Positions 44,007-55,541 of a DNA stretch of 64,000 nt are shown here, piece by piece. The notes under the pieces were generated by a model. It made no database searches. It had not been told where the DNA came from and saw only the letters and a list, made by a program, of their open reading frames with translations. Position 1 is the stretch's first letter; every line of letters starts with the position of its first letter. A program made the position numbers and the translations under genes. The stretch comes from Pseudomonas arsenicoxydans (lineage in GTDB: Bacteria > Pseudomonadota > Gammaproteobacteria > Pseudomonadales > Pseudomonadaceae), in contig NZ_RCZE01000002.1 of assembly GCF_006438915.1 (NCBI RefSeq), positions 313,144 to 377,143 on the forward strand, written 5' to 3'.

Positions 44007-45359
44007 TTACAGACGGCCCAAATCATTGACCAGAGCAAGCAACATCACCCCGACCACCAAACTGATACCGATCTGTATCCCCCAACCCTGCACCCGATCC
44101 GACAAGGGACGACCACGCGCCCACTCGATCAGATAAAACAACAAATGCCCCCCATCCAGTACAGGAATGGGCAACAAATTCAGAACTCCCAGGCTAATAC
44201 TCAGATAAGCAAGGAAATTCAGGAAATCAGCAACGCCCGACTGGGCAGAAGCGCCCGCCACTTTAGCAATGGTTATCGGTCCACTCAAGTTTTTTACCGA
44301 GAGCTCACCGAACAACATTTTCTTGAGCGAATCGAGGGTCAGCACACTCATGGTCCAGGTGCGTCGGGCACCCTCCCCAATCGCGGCCACAGGACCGTAA
44401 CTGACTTCGCGAATCATCTCTGGTGGCCAATCGACCGCTTTCACTCCTGCCCCCATATAACCGGTGGGCGCCTTGCTCTCGCCGCGAGCGGCCAGCGTCA
44501 CAGGGACGTCGATTTGAGCACCATCGCGCTCGACGCGCAGCATGATTTTGGTATCCGGATGCATACGGACGGTGTCGACCACTTGCTGCCAGTCGTCCAG
44601 CGCCCTTCCATCCAGAGCCAGCAAGCGATCACCAGTCTTCAGGCCCGCCGCCTGCGCCGGTCCTTTCGGATCGAGTTCGGCCAACACGGGCGGCAACGCC
44701 GGACGCCAAGGACGAATACCCAGAGAACGGATCGGATCCGGCTCGTCAGCGCCCTTGAGCCACTTATCCAGCATCAGCTCACGAGGAGAGTCCGTGGTGG
44801 AGCCCTGCTCACGCACCAACAATTGAAGTGAACCGCTCTCGCCAAGACGACGAACCAGTTGCAGATTCACTGACGCCCAGCCAGTCGTTGGCTCGCCATC
44901 GATGGCAACAATTTCCTGACCCGCAGTCAAACCGGCCTTGGCGGCAATGCTGCCGGACTCGACCGCGCCGATGACTGGCCGCACCTGCTCGCTGCCGAGC
45001 ATTGCCAAGACCCAGAAAAACACCATGGCCAGCAAAAAGTTTGCAATCGGGCCGGCAGCCACGATTGCGATACGCTGGCGGACAGATTTGCGATTAAAAG
45101 AATGATCGAGCTGATCGGCCGGCACTTCGCCTTCACGCTCATCGAGCATTTTCACGTAGCCGCCCAACGGGATGGCGGCCACTACGAACTCCGTGCCTTT
45201 CTTGTCGTGCCAGCGCAGCAACGGCATGCCGAAGCCTACGGAGAAACGCAGCACTTTGACCCCACAGCGACGCGCGACCCAGAAATGGCCGAATTCGTGG
45301 AAGGTAACCAGCACGCCCAAAGCCACCAGGGTGCCGACAATCATATAGAGCGCGCTCAT
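44007..45359 (-). CDS. rseP: Site-2 protease RseP
   Basis: This 450-residue intramembrane zinc protease has HExxH in VTFHEFGHFWVARR (helix 1, near residue 22). Two PDZ domains lie at about 120-290, and the second metal motif is VLDGGHLLFYL near 397. It cuts the anti-sigma factor after DegS (AlgW in Pseudomonas), releasing AlgU/sigma-E under envelope stress, and trims signal peptides. It lies beside bamA and skp, genes of the envelope pathway it monitors. Confidence 0.96.
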   Translation of the reverse strand: MSALYMIVGTLVALGVLVTFHEFGHFWVARRCGVKVLRFSVGFGMPLLRWHDKKGTEFVVAAIPLGGYVKMLDEREGEVPADQLDHSFNRKSVRQRIAIVAAGPIANFLLAMVFFWVLAMLGSEQVRPVIGAVESGSIAAKAGLTAGQEIVAIDGEPTTGWASVNLQLVRRLGESGSLQLLVREQGSTTDSPRELMLDKWLKGADEPDPIRSLGIRPWRPALPPVLAELDPKGPAQAAGLKTGDRLLALDGRALDDWQQVVDTVRMHPDTKIMLRVERDGAQIDVPVTLAARGESKAPTGYMGAGVKAVDWPPEMIREVSYGPVAAIGEGARRTWTMSVLTLDSLKKMLFGELSVKNLSGPITIAKVAGASAQSGVADFLNFLAYLSISLGVLNLLPIPVLDGGHLLFYLIEWARGRPLSDRVQGWGIQIGISLVVGVMLLALVNDLGRL

Positions 45360-45412
45360 CTACTTTCTCCGCAATCCTATCCGGTGCTGCATGGACCAAC
45401 GTACTGCAGCAC

Positions 45413-46603
45413 TTACCGCCCGTGACGACTCAACCATTGTCCGGCCAGTACTCGCGCTTTCGCGTCAGCCGTGAACACGGCCTCGAGATCATCTACCGCC
45501 ACTACCGGCTCGAGGTTCAACACTTCCTCGATGATACTCGCGATTTCCGGGTAGCGAACCCGCCCGTCGAGAAACGCCGCGACAGCCACTTCATTCGCCG
45601 CATTAAGCATCGCCGGTGCGCTATTACCGGCTTCGGCAGCCTGCCGCGCCAGGCGCAGACAAGGGAAACGTTCTTCATCGGGCGCATGGAAGTCCAGGCG
45701 CGCAATGGCAAACAGGTCCAGCGGCGCCACGCCCGAGTCGATACGCTCAGGCCAGGCCAGGGCATTGGCGATTGGTGTGCGCATGTCCGGATTACCCAAC
45801 TGGGCCAACACCGAGCCATCGACGTAGTCGACCAGAGAATGAATCACGCTCTGAGGGTGAATCACCACTTCGACCTGCGACGGTTTGGCATCGAACAGCC
45901 AGCAGGCCTCAATTAACTCGAGCCCCTTGTTCATCATGCTGGCCGAATCGACCGAAATCTTGCGACCCATGGACCAGTTTGGATGAGCGCACGCCTGGTC
46001 GGGGGTAACATGCGCCAGTTCAGCCAAAGGTGTCTGTCGGAACGGACCGCCAGAGGCTGTGAGAAGAATCCGACGCACGCCAACCACACCCAGACCACGA
46101 GCGAAATCCTGCGGCATGCATTGGAAAATCGCGTTGTGCTCGCTGTCGATCGGCAGCAGCACCGAGCCGCTTTTGCGCACGGCTTGCATGAACAGGGCGC
46201 CGGACATGACCAGCGCCTCCTTGTTCGCCAGCAGAATCTTTTTGCCCGCCTCGACCGCCGCCAGCGTCGGACGCAAGCCCGCCGCGCCAACGATGGCCGC
46301 CATGACGGCATCGACTTCAGGATCGGAAGCAACCTGACACAGCCCTTCCTCCCCTACCAACACACGGGTCGACAGGCCGGCCGCGCGCAAGTCGTCCTGC
46401 AGGGTTCGGGCAGCGTCGGCTTGCGGCACGACCGCAAAGCGCGGCGTATGACGCACGCACAATGCCAACAACTCACTGAGGCGAGTGAACCCGCTCAAGG
46501 CGAACACCTGATAACGCGACGGATGACGAGCAATCACATCGAGAGTGCTCAGACCAATCGAACCGGTCGCCCCCAGCACAGTAATCTGTTGAGGGCGGCT
46601 CAC
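45413..46603 (-). CDS. dxr: 1-deoxy-D-xylulose 5-phosphate reductoisomerase
   Basis: This 396-residue MEP-pathway enzyme (IspC) has the NADPH motif [17 protein letters not shown] (about 7-23), [15 protein letters not shown] and LTASGGPFR with metal and substrate contacts, and [19 protein letters not shown] 46603 was chosen because it gives the standard start and overlaps the cdsA stop (GTGA), suggesting coupled translation; an ATG 5 codons upstream has no ribosome site. Confidence 0.96.
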   Translation of the reverse strand: MSRPQQITVLGATGSIGLSTLDVIARHPSRYQVFALSGFTRLSELLALCVRHTPRFAVVPQADAARTLQDDLRAAGLSTRVLVGEEGLCQVASDPEVDAVMAAIVGAAGLRPTLAAVEAGKKILLANKEALVMSGALFMQAVRKSGSVLLPIDSEHNAIFQCMPQDFARGLGVVGVRRILLTASGGPFRQTPLAELAHVTPDQACAHPNWSMGRKISVDSASMMNKGLELIEACWLFDAKPSQVEVVIHPQSVIHSLVDYVDGSVLAQLGNPDMRTPIANALAWPERIDSGVAPLDLFAIARLDFHAPDEERFPCLRLARQAAEAGNSAPAMLNAANEVAVAAFLDGRVRYPEIASIIEEVLNLEPVVAVDDLEAVFTADAKARVLAGQWLSRHGR

Positions 46604-47406
46604 GGTGCAGCCATCCACAACAGTACGGCGAACACTGGGATCGCAGCCGTCAGGCTGTCGATTCGATCCAGCACGCCGCCATGCCCCGGCAGCAGGTTAC
46701 TGCTGTCCTTGATGCCCGATTGACGCTTGAACATGCTTTCGGTGAGGTCGCCCACCACCGAAATGAAAACAATCACTGCCGCGCCAATCAACCCCATCAG
46801 CACCTGGGCGAAACTCCAGTCGCGCGCCAGGCCGACGATCGCCGTGATGACCAGGCTGAGCACCAGGCCACCGTAAACGCCTTCCCAGCTCTTGCCGGGA
46901 CTGACCTGTGGCGCAAGCTTGCGCTTGCCGAAGGCACGACCGGAGAAGTACGCGCCGATATCAGCCCCCCAGACCAGCACCATCACGGCCATGATCAGCC
47001 AGTTCCCCAAGGGCTCCTGTTTGATCTGGACCAGACCTTGCCAGGCCGGCAACAGAATCAGTAAACCGATCACCAGCTTGCAGGCGGCACTGGCCCAGTG
47101 TTCACTGGAACGTGGATAGGTCAGCACCAGATACGTCGCCACGCCCCACCAGAGCACCGAAGCGCCCAGCACCCAAGGCGCAAGCCCCGGCAGGATATGC
47201 ATGACAAACAGCATCAACGCGACCACTGCGGCATAGGCAACGCGAATCGGCTGGGCGGTAAAACCGGCCAGTCGCGCCCACTCCCAAGCACCGAGCGACA
47301 CGACCAGCCCGATGAACAGCGCAAAGCCGGAACCCTCGAGCAGGAAAAACCCGCACAAAGCGATCGGTAGCAGGATCAGTGCGGTGATGATTCGTTGTTT
47401 AAGCAT
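46600..47406 (-). CDS. cdsA: Phosphatidate cytidylyltransferase
   Basis: This 268-residue membrane enzyme, with about 8 hydrophobic segments, makes CDP-diacylglycerol from phosphatidic acid and CTP. The family signature [21 protein letters not shown] lies near the end (about 222-242), as usual. DgkA at 4479-4841 supplies its substrate. It overlaps uppS by 1 nt (TAATG) and dxr by 4 nt. Confidence 0.96.
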   Translation of the reverse strand: MLKQRIITALILLPIALCGFFLLEGSGFALFIGLVVSLGAWEWARLAGFTAQPIRVAYAAVVALMLFVMHILPGLAPWVLGASVLWWGVATYLVLTYPRSSEHWASAACKLVIGLLILLPAWQGLVQIKQEPLGNWLIMAVMVLVWGADIGAYFSGRAFGKRKLAPQVSPGKSWEGVYGGLVLSLVITAIVGLARDWSFAQVLMGLIGAAVIVFISVVGDLTESMFKRQSGIKDSSNLLPGHGGVLDRIDSLTAAIPVFAVLLWMAAP

Positions 47407-48161
47407 TAAACCCGGGCTCCAGCCTCGACCTGCTCGCTCGTTTTACCGAAGCGGCGCTGGCGAGAAGCGAAATCGGCCAGCGCATTTCGCATGGCGTCGT
47501 GTTTGAAGTCCGGCCAGAACAGGTCGGAGAAGTACAACTCGGCGTAAGCCAGTTGCCACAGCAGGAAGTTGCTGATGCGGTGTTCGCCACCGGTACGAAT
47601 GCACAAATCCGGCAACGGCAGATCGCCGGTGGCCAGACAGGTTTGCAGCAACTCAGGGGTGATGTCTTCCGGACGCAGATGCCCGGCCTGAACTTCCCGC
47701 GCCAGGCGCTGAGCGGCCTGCGCAATGTCCCACTGACCGCCGTAATTGGCGGCGATCTGCAGGATAAAGCGGTTGGCACCGGCAGTCATCGCCTCAGCTT
47801 CACGCATGGCAGCCTGAAGCTCGGGATGAAAGCGTGAGCGATCACCGATGATGCGCAGACTGATGTTGTTGTCATTGAGGCGCTTGGCCTCGCGACGCAA
47901 CGCCTTGAAGAACAAATCCATCAAGGCACTGACTTCATCTGCAGGGCGCTGCCAGTTTTCACTGGAGAAGGCAAACAGGGTCAGCACCTCGACCCCGGCT
48001 TCAGCGCACACTTCGATCACTGCACGAACCGCATCAACGCCCGCTTTATGCCCGGCGACACCCGGCATAAAGCGCTTCTTCGCCCAGCGATTATTACCAT
48101 CCATGATGATCGCGACATGGCGCGGCACCGCGGACGGCGCAGTCTGCTTGGTCTTTTCCAT
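47406..48161 (-). CDS. uppS: Undecaprenyl diphosphate synthase
   Basis: This 251-residue cis-prenyltransferase builds the C55 lipid carrier for peptidoglycan and O-antigen. Catalytic Asp21 is in VAIIMDGNNRWAKKR. Later motifs are LTLFAFSSENWQRP and DLCIRTGGEHRISNFLLWQLAY. It completes a run of isoprenoid genes (dxr, ispD and ispF in this window). Confidence 0.97.
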   Translation of the reverse strand: MEKTKQTAPSAVPRHVAIIMDGNNRWAKKRFMPGVAGHKAGVDAVRAVIEVCAEAGVEVLTLFAFSSENWQRPADEVSALMDLFFKALRREAKRLNDNNISLRIIGDRSRFHPELQAAMREAEAMTAGANRFILQIAANYGGQWDIAQAAQRLAREVQAGHLRPEDITPELLQTCLATGDLPLPDLCIRTGGEHRISNFLLWQLAYAELYFSDLFWPDFKHDAMRNALADFASRQRRFGKTSEQVEAGARV

Positions 48162-48178
48162 GAAAACGTCCTGACCCC

Positions 48179-48736
48179 TTATACGGCCATCAGGTCCTTT
48201 TCTTTGTCTTCCGTGGCCTTTGTGATCTGGGCCTCGGCATCTTTGGTCAATTTATCGATATCAGCGACAGCACGACGCTCTTCGTCTTCGCTTATCTCCT
48301 TGTCCTTGACCAGTTTCTTAAGGTCACCCAGGGCATCGCGACGAATGTTCCGCACGGCAACACGCGCATCTTCAGCTGCACTGCGCGCCTGCTTGGTGAA
48401 GCCCTTGCGGGTTTCTTCAGTCAGTGCAGGCATGGAAATCAGCAGCAACTCACCCAGGTTGGTCGGGTTGAGGTTCAGGCCTGCACTCTGGATTGCCTTG
48501 TCAACGGCCGCGAGCATGTTGCGCTCGAACGCGACGACCTGCAGGGTCCGGGAGTCTTTTACCGTGATGTTGGCCACCTGGGTAATGGAAGTGTCCGTGC
48601 CGTAGTACGGCACCATCACGCTACCCAGAATGCTTGGGTGGGCCTTGCCGGTACGAATCTGACCAAATGCATGGTTCAGAGAGTCCAGGGATTTCTGCAT
48701 GCGCTCTTGAGCGTCTTTCTTGATTTCGTTGATCAT
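48179..48736 (-). CDS. frr: Ribosome recycling factor
   Basis: The protein has 185 residues, the usual length. A three-helix bundle plus small beta domain contains [39 protein letters not shown] and the C-terminal [17 protein letters not shown]. It splits post-termination ribosomes with EF-G. It overlaps pyrH by 4 nt. Confidence 0.97.
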   Translation of the reverse strand: MINEIKKDAQERMQKSLDSLNHAFGQIRTGKAHPSILGSVMVPYYGTDTSITQVANITVKDSRTLQVVAFERNMLAAVDKAIQSAGLNLNPTNLGELLLISMPALTEETRKGFTKQARSAAEDARVAVRNIRRDALGDLKKLVKDKEISEDEERRAVADIDKLTKDAEAQITKATEDKEKDLMAV

Positions 48737-49476
48737 TGTTGGCCTTCCTCGATCAGGGTCCCTTCAGCGCCGCCATGCACGATATTCAGCAGGGCGCCGG
48801 GCTTGTTCATGTTAAAGACGCGCAACGGCATCTTGTGGTCGCGGCACAGGCAAATGGCCGTCAGATCCATCACGCCCAGCTTGCGATCCAGCACTTCATC
48901 GTAAGTCAGATGATCGAACTTCTCGGCATGCGGGTCTTTGAATGGGTCAGCGGTGTAGACGCCATCGACCTTGGTGGCCTTGAGCACGACATCGGCATCG
49001 ATTTCGATTGCACGCAAGCAGGCCGCCGAATCCGTGGTGAAGAATGGATTACCGGTACCCGCCGCAAAAATCACGACTTCCTTGGCGTTCAGGTGGCGCA
49101 TGGCTTTGCGACGATCATAGTGATCGGTCACGCCTACCATGGAAATGGCCGACATCACGATGGCCGAGATATTGGCACGTTCCAGCGCATCGCGCATGGC
49201 CAGGGCGTTCATCACAGTGGCCAGCATGCCCATGTGGTCGCCCGTCACCCGATCCATGCCGGCCGCGCTCAGCGCTGCACCGCGGAACAGGTTGCCACCA
49301 CCGATCACCAGACCGACCTGAACGCCGATACCGACCAGTTGGCCGACTTCCAGCGCCATGCGATCCAGAACTTTCGGATCGATCCCGAACTCTTCCGAGC
49401 CCATCAGGGCCTCGCCGCTAAGCTTGAGTAGAATGCGTTTATAGCGAGCCTGATAACCACTGCCCTGCTGAGCCAT
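48733..49476 (-). CDS. pyrH: UMP kinase
   Basis: This 247-residue hexameric amino-acid-kinase-fold enzyme phosphorylates UMP; GTP activates and UTP inhibits family members. [23 protein letters not shown] and [15 protein letters not shown] are signatures. It leads into frr-uppS-cdsA; a 211-nt gap with a strong hairpin separates it from tsf. Confidence 0.97.
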   Translation of the reverse strand: MAQQGSGYQARYKRILLKLSGEALMGSEEFGIDPKVLDRMALEVGQLVGIGVQVGLVIGGGNLFRGAALSAAGMDRVTGDHMGMLATVMNALAMRDALERANISAIVMSAISMVGVTDHYDRRKAMRHLNAKEVVIFAAGTGNPFFTTDSAACLRAIEIDADVVLKATKVDGVYTADPFKDPHAEKFDHLTYDEVLDRKLGVMDLTAICLCRDHKMPLRVFNMNKPGALLNIVHGGAEGTLIEEGQQ

Positions 49477-49630
49477 TGCGAATCTCTCCTGCGGCGTATT
49501 TTAAAAAATTCTTTGCGAGCTGTTTACAGCTGCGTTCACTCTAGCTTGGCGCTGCTTCAGCGCCATCGGAACATGGCTTTGTAAGCCAGTTCCAACGGGA
49601 AACCAATTAAAAATTGGCGGCCCATCTGAA

Positions 49631-49662
49631 AAGAGGCTGCGCGCGTAAGCGGGCAGCCTCTT
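49631..49662 (-). terminator. tsf terminator
   Basis: AAGAGGCTGC and GCAGCCTCTT form a perfect 10-bp stem, followed on the minus strand by TTTTC. It ends the rpsB-tsf transcript before pyrH. Confidence 0.8.
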
Positions 49663-49687
49663 CAGGGCGACAGTTAAAAAAACCGTC

Positions 49688-50551
49688 TTACGACTTGGCA
49701 GCAGCCAGCTGGGCAGCAACTTCTTCAGCGAAGTTGTCTACTGGCTTCTCGATGCCTTCGCCTACTTTGAAGTAGGTGAAAGAAACGATTTCAGCACCGG
49801 CTTTCTTGGCCAGTTCGCCAACCTTGATTTCAGGGTTCTTGACGAACGCCTGCTCAACCAGGGAAGCCTCAGCCAGGAACTTGCTGATACGGCCTTTGAC
49901 CATATTTTCAACAATATTTTCTGGCTTGCCTTTGATTTTTTCTTCGTTCAGCTGCAGGAACACAGCTTTTTCACGCTCGATCGCTTCGGCAGAAACTTCC
50001 GAAGGCAGCAGGAACTCTGGGTTGCTGGCCGCTACGTGCATAGCGATGTCTTTGGCCAGTTCAACGTTGCCGCCTTTCAGGACAACTGCAACACCGATCT
50101 TGTTGCCGTGCAGGTAACCACCAACAACATCACCTTCAACGCGTGCCAGGCGACGGATGTTGACGTTTTCGCCAACCTTGCCAACCAGTACCAGGCGATC
50201 AGCTTCTTGAGCGGCGATCAGCGGAGCGACGTCAGTCAGTTTGTCGGCGAACGCTTTTTCAACGCTAGCAGCAACAAATGCCTTGAAGTCGTCCTGCAGG
50301 GCCAGGAAGTCAGTCTGCGAGTTCACTTCCAGCAGAACAGCAGATTTGCCGTCTTCTTTCAGAGCGATAGCGCCTTCAGCAGCCACGTTGCCTGCTTTCT
50401 TGGCAGCCTTGATTGCGCCGGAAGCACGCATGTCATCAATGGCTTTTTCGATGTCGCCGTCAGCCTTTTCCAGGGCTTTCTTGCAATCCATCATGCCTTC
50501 GCCGGTACGCTCACGCAGTTCTTTAACCAACGCTGCAGTAATTGCTGCCAT
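49688..50551 (-). CDS. tsf: Elongation factor Ts
   Basis: At 287 residues it is the GDP/GTP exchange factor for EF-Tu. The N-terminal UBA-like domain contains VKELRERTGEGMMDCKKAL, the core repeats follow (VLLEVNSQTDFLALQDDF; ALKGGNVELAKDIAMHVAA-like), and the dimerisation and C-terminal helices close the protein. ATG 50551 gives the standard MAAITAALVKEL. It follows rpsB with a hairpin between them. Confidence 0.97.
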   Translation of the reverse strand: MAAITAALVKELRERTGEGMMDCKKALEKADGDIEKAIDDMRASGAIKAAKKAGNVAAEGAIALKEDGKSAVLLEVNSQTDFLALQDDFKAFVAASVEKAFADKLTDVAPLIAAQEADRLVLVGKVGENVNIRRLARVEGDVVGGYLHGNKIGVAVVLKGGNVELAKDIAMHVAASNPEFLLPSEVSAEAIEREKAVFLQLNEEKIKGKPENIVENMVKGRISKFLAEASLVEQAFVKNPEIKVGELAKKAGAEIVSFTYFKVGEGIEKPVDNFAEEVAAQLAAAKS

Positions 50552-50689
50552 TTTCAAAATCCTCTTGGATAGGTTTTCAACCATTCCACCCGATCGAACG
50601 GGCGATCAATTCTTCCCGAACCACCGTTGTAAGCCGCTGCACGTTACAGCTCTGCCAGTGCGGGGCCGACAAACGGTTTTCGAGGTGGC

Positions 50690-50714
50690 AAAAAGGGGGC
50701 CAAGCCCCCTTTTT
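50690..50714 (-). terminator. Attenuator between rpsB and tsf
   Basis: AAAAAGGGGGC-CAA-GCCCCCTTTTT is a perfect 11-bp stem 28 nt past the rpsB stop, with T5 on the minus strand. Some transcripts should read through into tsf, giving more S2 than EF-Ts mRNA. Confidence 0.8.
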
Positions 50715-50742
50715 GCTTACTGAGTCAACGCCAAGGCGTCAA

Positions 50743-51480
50743 TTACTCAGCTGCTGCTACCGGAGCTTCTTCAACGAACTGCTCGGTGCCGCCAGCAACG
50801 TGGTTGCGACCGCGGATTACAGCGTCAGCCATCGAACCCATGTACAGCTGGATAGCGCGGATTGCGTCATCGTTGCCTGGGATGATGTAGTCAACGCCTT
50901 CCGGGCTGCTGTTGGTATCGACTACGCCGATAACCGGGATGCCCAGCTTGTTGGCTTCGGTGATCGCGATGCGCTCGTGATCAACGTCGATAACGAACAG
51001 AGCGTCTGGCAGACCGCCCATGTCCTTGATACCACCCAGGGAACGATCCAGCTTTTCCAGGTCGCGAGTGCGCATCAGCGCCTCTTTCTTGGTCAGCTTG
51101 GCGAAAGTACCGTCTTCGGCTTGCACTTCAAGGTCACGCAGACGCTTGATGGAAGCACGGATGGTTTTGAAGTTGGTCAGCATGCCGCCCAACCAGCGGT
51201 GATCGACGTACGGCGAACCGCAACGTGCTGCTTCTTCAGCAACGATCTTGCCAGCGGAACGCTTGGTACCGACGAACAGAATCTTGTTTTTGCCCTGGGC
51301 CAGGCGCTCTACGAAAGTCAGAGCTTCGTTGAACATTGGCAGGGTTTTTTCAAGGTTGATGATGTGAATCTTGTTACGCGCGCCGAAAATGTACTTACCC
51401 ATTTTCGGGTTCCAGTAACGGGTTTGGTGACCGAAGTGCACACCGGCCTTCAGCATATCGCGCATGTTGACTTGGGACAT
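50743..51480 (-). CDS. rpsB: 30S ribosomal protein S2
   Basis: At 245 residues it shows [29 protein letters not shown] signatures, with [18 protein letters not shown] at the start, [17 protein letters not shown] and [16 protein letters not shown]. It binds the platform-side 30S subunit with S1. A ribosome site AAGGAAC precedes the ATG. It leads rpsB-tsf, divergent from map. Confidence 0.98.
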   Translation of the reverse strand: MSQVNMRDMLKAGVHFGHQTRYWNPKMGKYIFGARNKIHIINLEKTLPMFNEALTFVERLAQGKNKILFVGTKRSAGKIVAEEAARCGSPYVDHRWLGGMLTNFKTIRASIKRLRDLEVQAEDGTFAKLTKKEALMRTRDLEKLDRSLGGIKDMGGLPDALFVIDVDHERIAITEANKLGIPVIGVVDTNSSPEGVDYIIPGNDDAIRAIQLYMGSMADAVIRGRNHVAGGTEQFVEEAPVAAAE

Positions 51481-51625
51481 GATAGTTCCTTAATAAGTCG
51501 GGTTTGGCCTCCACGTATCCCAATGACCAACCAGCAGCATCAGCTGAAGGCACCCAGGTCATCGTGTCGACACGTGTGTGGATTTAAGCCTTTCGGGGTA
51601 TCCCCGGAAAGCGGCGCATTTTATA
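51481..51625 (-). promoter_or_regulatory. rpsB promoter and structured leader
   Basis: On the minus strand TATAAA (51620-51625) lies in GGTATAAAATGCGCC, a GC-rich discriminator typical of ribosomal genes. It gives a leader of about 130 nt. The leader contains a hairpin CTTTCCGGGG-ATA-CCCCGAAAG (about 51589-51611) and a self-complementary CGTGTCGACACG (51563-51574). In enterobacteria the rpsB leader is folded and bound by S2 for feedback; the same is inferred here from layout only. Confidence 0.55.
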
Positions 51626-51852
51626 CCACAAGGCTGAAAAAAACGGAACCCGGATTCTCAAATCCTGACGCGAGCCCTCAATTGCCCCGTGGAATCGTTC
51701 AAGAATGCGCCTATCTATAGAGAGATGCGACGCACAGAGGCTCAGATTTGCGTTGATCGTCTGATAGAATCGGGTTTTTCAGGGCCGCGAAGATCAATCG
51801 CACACCGCCCATTTCGTTTCGACAAGCGCCATCGAGCGCAGAGAGAGCCTGT

Positions 51853-52635
51853 ATGACCGTCACCCTCAAAACCCCAGAGGACATCGCAAAAATGCGCATC
51901 GCCGGCAAACTGGCCGCCGATGTGCTGGAAATGATTGCCGAACATGTCAAACCGGGCATCACCACCGAAGAGCTGGACCGCATCTGCCACGACTACATCG
52001 TCAACGAGCAGAAAGCCATTCCTGCCCCGCTCAACTATAAAGGCTACCCGAAGTCGATCTGCACCTCGATCAACCACGTGGTCTGCCACGGCATTCCGAA
52101 CGAGAAGCCGTTGAAAGATGGCGACACCCTGAACATCGACGTCACCGTCATCAAGGACGGTTACCACGGCGACACCAGCCGCATGTTCCACGTCGGCACC
52201 GTGCCGGTCTGGGCCGAGCGCCTGTCGCAAGTGACCCAGGAATGCATGTACAAGGCGATTGAAATCGTCAAACCTGGCTGCCGCCTCGGCGACATCGGCG
52301 AAATCATCCAGAAGCACGCGGAAAAGAACGGCTTCTCGGTGGTTCGCGAGTTCTGCGGTCACGGTATCGGCAAAGTGTTCCACGAAGAGCCGCAGATCCT
52401 GCATTACGGCCGCGCCGGCACCGGCATGGAGCTGAAAGCGGGCATGACCTTCACCATCGAGCCGATGATCAACCAGGGCAAGGCCGACACCAAGGTGTTG
52501 GGCGATGGCTGGACCGCAATCACCAAGGACCGCAAGTTGTCGGCCCAGTGGGAGCACACCCTGCTGGTCACCGACACCGGTTACGAGATCTTCACCCTGC
52601 GCGCCGACGACACCATCGCGCGCGTTTCGGCCTGA
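51853..52635 (+). CDS. map: Methionine aminopeptidase, type I
   Basis: This 260-residue dinuclear-metal enzyme removes the start Met of new proteins. Metal ligands are in [23 protein letters not shown] (two Asp), [12 protein letters not shown] (His), FTIEP (Glu) and QWEHTLLVT (Glu). It is divergent from rpsB and 49 nt before glnD, as in E. coli. Confidence 0.97.
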   Translation: MTVTLKTPEDIAKMRIAGKLAADVLEMIAEHVKPGITTEELDRICHDYIVNEQKAIPAPLNYKGYPKSICTSINHVVCHGIPNEKPLKDGDTLNIDVTVIKDGYHGDTSRMFHVGTVPVWAERLSQVTQECMYKAIEIVKPGCRLGDIGEIIQKHAEKNGFSVVREFCGHGIGKVFHEEPQILHYGRAGTGMELKAGMTFTIEPMINQGKADTKVLGDGWTAITKDRKLSAQWEHTLLVTDTGYEIFTLRADDTIARVSA

Positions 52636-52684
52636 TCCGCACCGCACCGCTCTCAGCCTTATAGATAGACAGGAAAGCCAATCG

Positions 52685-55387
52685 ATGCCGCAGGTGGATC
52701 CCGAACTCTTCGACCGCGGCCAGTTCCAGGCTGAACTGGCCCTGAAGGCAAGCCCGATCGCGGCCTTCAAGAAGGCGATTCGCCAGGCCCGCGAGGTGCT
52801 CGACGGGCGCTTTCGCAGCGGCCGCGACATTCGCCGGCTGATCGAGGATCGCGCCTGGTTCGTCGATAACATCCTGCAAAAGGCCTGGGAGCAGTTCAAC
52901 TGGAGTGAAGACGCCGACATCGCGCTCGTCGCGGTCGGCGGCTATGGTCGTGGTGAGTTGCACCCCTATTCCGACATCGATCTGCTGATCCTGCTGGACA
53001 GCGCCGATCACGAAGTTTTCCGCGATTCCATCGAGCGTTTTCTGACGCTGTTGTGGGACATCGGCCTGGAAGTCGGTCAGAGCGTTCGTTCGGTGGATGA
53101 ATGCGCCGTTGAAGCCCGCGCAGACCTGACGGTCGTCACCAACTTGATGGAAAGCCGCACCATCTGCGGTCCCGAGCGCCTGCGCCAGCGCATGCTGGAT
53201 GTCACCAGCACTGCGCATATGTGGCCAAGCAAGGAATTCTTTCTGGCCAAGCGCGCCGAGCAGAAGGCCCGTCACCACAAATACAACGACACCGAATACA
53301 ACCTGGAACCCAACGTCAAAGGCTCGCCCGGCGGCCTGCGCGATATCCAGACGATTCTATGGGTGGCCCGTCGCGAATACGGCACCCTGAACCTGCGTGC
53401 ACTGGCCGGCGAAGGCTTTCTGGTAGAGAGCGAAAACGCCCTGCTGGCCTCTTCCCAGGAGTTCCTCTGGAAAGTCCGTTACGCGCTGCACATGCTCGCT
53501 GGTCGCTCCGAGGATCGCTTGCTGTTCGATCATCAGCGCTCGATTGCCGGACTGCTGGGGTTTGTCGGCGATGACGCCAAGCAAGCCATCGAAAACTTCA
53601 TGCAGCAGTATTACCGGGTGGTCATGAGCATCGCCCAGCTCAGCGACCTGATCATCCAGCACTTCGAAGAAGTCATTCTCGCCCCGGAAGACGAAGCGCC
53701 ACCGCAACCGATCAATTCGCGGTTCCAGTTGCACGACGGCTACATCGAAGCGCGCAACGACAACGTGTTCCGTCGCACGCCGTTCGCCATGCTCGAAATC
53801 TTCGTGCTGATGGCACAGCAGCCGGAAATCAAAGGTGTTCGCGCCGATACCATCCGCCTGCTGCGCGAACATCGGCACCTGATCGACGACGAGTTCCGTA
53901 ACGACATTCGCAATACCAGCCTGTTTATCGAGCTGTTCAAGTGCAAGATCGGCATCCACCGCAACCTGCGCCGGATGAATCGTTACGGCATCCTCGGGCG
54001 CTATTTGCCGGAGTTCGGCTTCATCGTCGGCCAGATGCAACACGACCTGTTCCACATCTATACGGTCGATGCGCACACCCTGAACCTGATTAAACACTTG
54101 CGTAAGTTGCAGTACTCACAAGTGTCGGAAAAATTCCCGCTGGCCGCCAAGCTCATGGGCAAGCTGCCCAAGCCCGAGCTGATCTATATGGCCGGGCTTT
54201 ACCACGACATCGGCAAGGGCCGGCATGGCGACCACTCGGAAATCGGCGCGGTGGATGCCGAAGCCTTTTGCCAGCGCCATCAGCTGCCGGTATGGGACAG
54301 TCGCCTGATCGTCTGGCTGGTGCAAAACCACCTGGTGATGTCGACCACGGCCCAGCGCAAGGACTTGTCCGACCCGCAGGTGATCCACGATTTCGCCCAG
54401 GCCGTCGGCGACGAAACCCGCCTCGATTACCTGTACGTGCTGACTGTCGCCGACATCAACGCCACCAACCCGACGCTGTGGAATTCCTGGCGCGCCAGCC
54501 TGTTGCGCCAGCTCTATACAGAGACCAAGCGCGCTTTGCGCCGCGGCCTGGAAAACCCGGTCGATCGCGAAGAGCAGATCCGCCAGACCCAGAGCGCGGC
54601 ATTGGACATCCTCGTGCGCGGCGGCACCGACCCGGACGACGTCGAACAGCTGTGGGCGCAGCTCGGCGATGACTACTTCTTGCGTCACACCGCCGGCGAC
54701 GTGGCCTGGCACAGCGACGCGATTCTCCAGCAGCCGGCTGACGGCGGGCCGCTGGTGCTGATCAAGGAAACCACTCAGCGCGAGTTCGAGGGCGGCACGC
54801 AGATCTTCATCTATGCGCCGGACCAACACGATTTCTTCGCCGTGACCGTGGCCGCAATGGACCAGCTCAACCTGAACATTCACGACGCCCGAGTCATCAC
54901 CTCCAGCAGCCAGTTCACCCTCGACACCTACATCGTGCTCGACACGGACGGCGACTCGATTGGCGATAACCCGGCGCGGGTCAAACAGATCCGCGACGGC
55001 CTGACCGAAGCCCTGCGCAACCCGGACGACTACCCGACCATCATCCAGCGCCGGGTGCCGCGCCAACTCAAGCATTTCGCCTTCGCGCCGCAAGTGACGA
55101 TCCACAACGACGCCCAACGCCCCGTGACCGTACTGGAACTCACGGCTCCCGATCGCCCGGGCCTGCTGGCACGGATCGGTACGATCTTCCTGGAGTTCGA
55201 CCTGTCGCTGCAAAACGCCAAGATTGCCACGCTGGGCGAGCGTGTGGAGGACGTGTTCTTCATTACCGACGCAAACAACCAGCAATTGTCGGACCCGCTG
55301 CTGTGCAGCCGCTTGCAGGATGCAATCGTTGAACAGCTGAGCGTCGGCCACGAACCCGATATCAAAATTTCCCGCATTAGCATCTGA
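52685..55387 (+). CDS. glnD: Bifunctional uridylyltransferase/uridylyl-removing enzyme GlnD
   Basis: At 900 residues it senses glutamine and adds or removes UMP on PII proteins. Nucleotidyltransferase motif [15 protein letters not shown] is at 85-99, the HD removing domain [16 protein letters not shown] near 504, and two ACT domains at about 710-790 and 816-895 (the latter with [16 protein letters not shown]). The ATG at 52685 follows AGGAAAGCC; a far-upstream in-frame start at 52505 overlaps map and is spurious. Confidence 0.98.
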   Translation: MPQVDPELFDRGQFQAELALKASPIAAFKKAIRQAREVLDGRFRSGRDIRRLIEDRAWFVDNILQKAWEQFNWSEDADIALVAVGGYGRGELHPYSDIDLLILLDSADHEVFRDSIERFLTLLWDIGLEVGQSVRSVDECAVEARADLTVVTNLMESRTICGPERLRQRMLDVTSTAHMWPSKEFFLAKRAEQKARHHKYNDTEYNLEPNVKGSPGGLRDIQTILWVARREYGTLNLRALAGEGFLVESENALLASSQEFLWKVRYALHMLAGRSEDRLLFDHQRSIAGLLGFVGDDAKQAIENFMQQYYRVVMSIAQLSDLIIQHFEEVILAPEDEAPPQPINSRFQLHDGYIEARNDNVFRRTPFAMLEIFVLMAQQPEIKGVRADTIRLLREHRHLIDDEFRNDIRNTSLFIELFKCKIGIHRNLRRMNRYGILGRYLPEFGFIVGQMQHDLFHIYTVDAHTLNLIKHLRKLQYSQVSEKFPLAAKLMGKLPKPELIYMAGLYHDIGKGRHGDHSEIGAVDAEAFCQRHQLPVWDSRLIVWLVQNHLVMSTTAQRKDLSDPQVIHDFAQAVGDETRLDYLYVLTVADINATNPTLWNSWRASLLRQLYTETKRALRRGLENPVDREEQIRQTQSAALDILVRGGTDPDDVEQLWAQLGDDYFLRHTAGDVAWHSDAILQQPADGGPLVLIKETTQREFEGGTQIFIYAPDQHDFFAVTVAAMDQLNLNIHDARVITSSSQFTLDTYIVLDTDGDSIGDNPARVKQIRDGLTEALRNPDDYPTIIQRRVPRQLKHFAFAPQVTIHNDAQRPVTVLELTAPDRPGLLARIGTIFLEFDLSLQNAKIATLGERVEDVFFITDANNQQLSDPLLCSRLQDAIVEQLSVGHEPDIKISRISI

Positions 55388-55419
55388 ATAAACCAACTTT
55401 CCCTGTGGGAAAGCGCTTA

Positions 55420-55508
55420 TGTAGGAGTCGGGCTTGCCCGCGATAGCATCACCTCGGCGCACCTGACAAACCGAGGCGCCTGCATCGCGGGCAAACCCGA
55501 CGCCTACA
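55420..55508. repeat. GTAGGAGTCGGGCTTGCCCG-type inverted repeat
   Basis: TGTAGGAGTCGGGCTTGCCC and its near-complement (two mismatches) flank a second inner stem ACCTCGG/CCGAGGC. Related to the GTAGGAGC elements at 695 and 2516. It fills the glnD-dapC gap. Confidence 0.8.
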
Positions 55509-55541
55509 AAAGCCAGCTCCCACACCGAACGAGATCTACCG

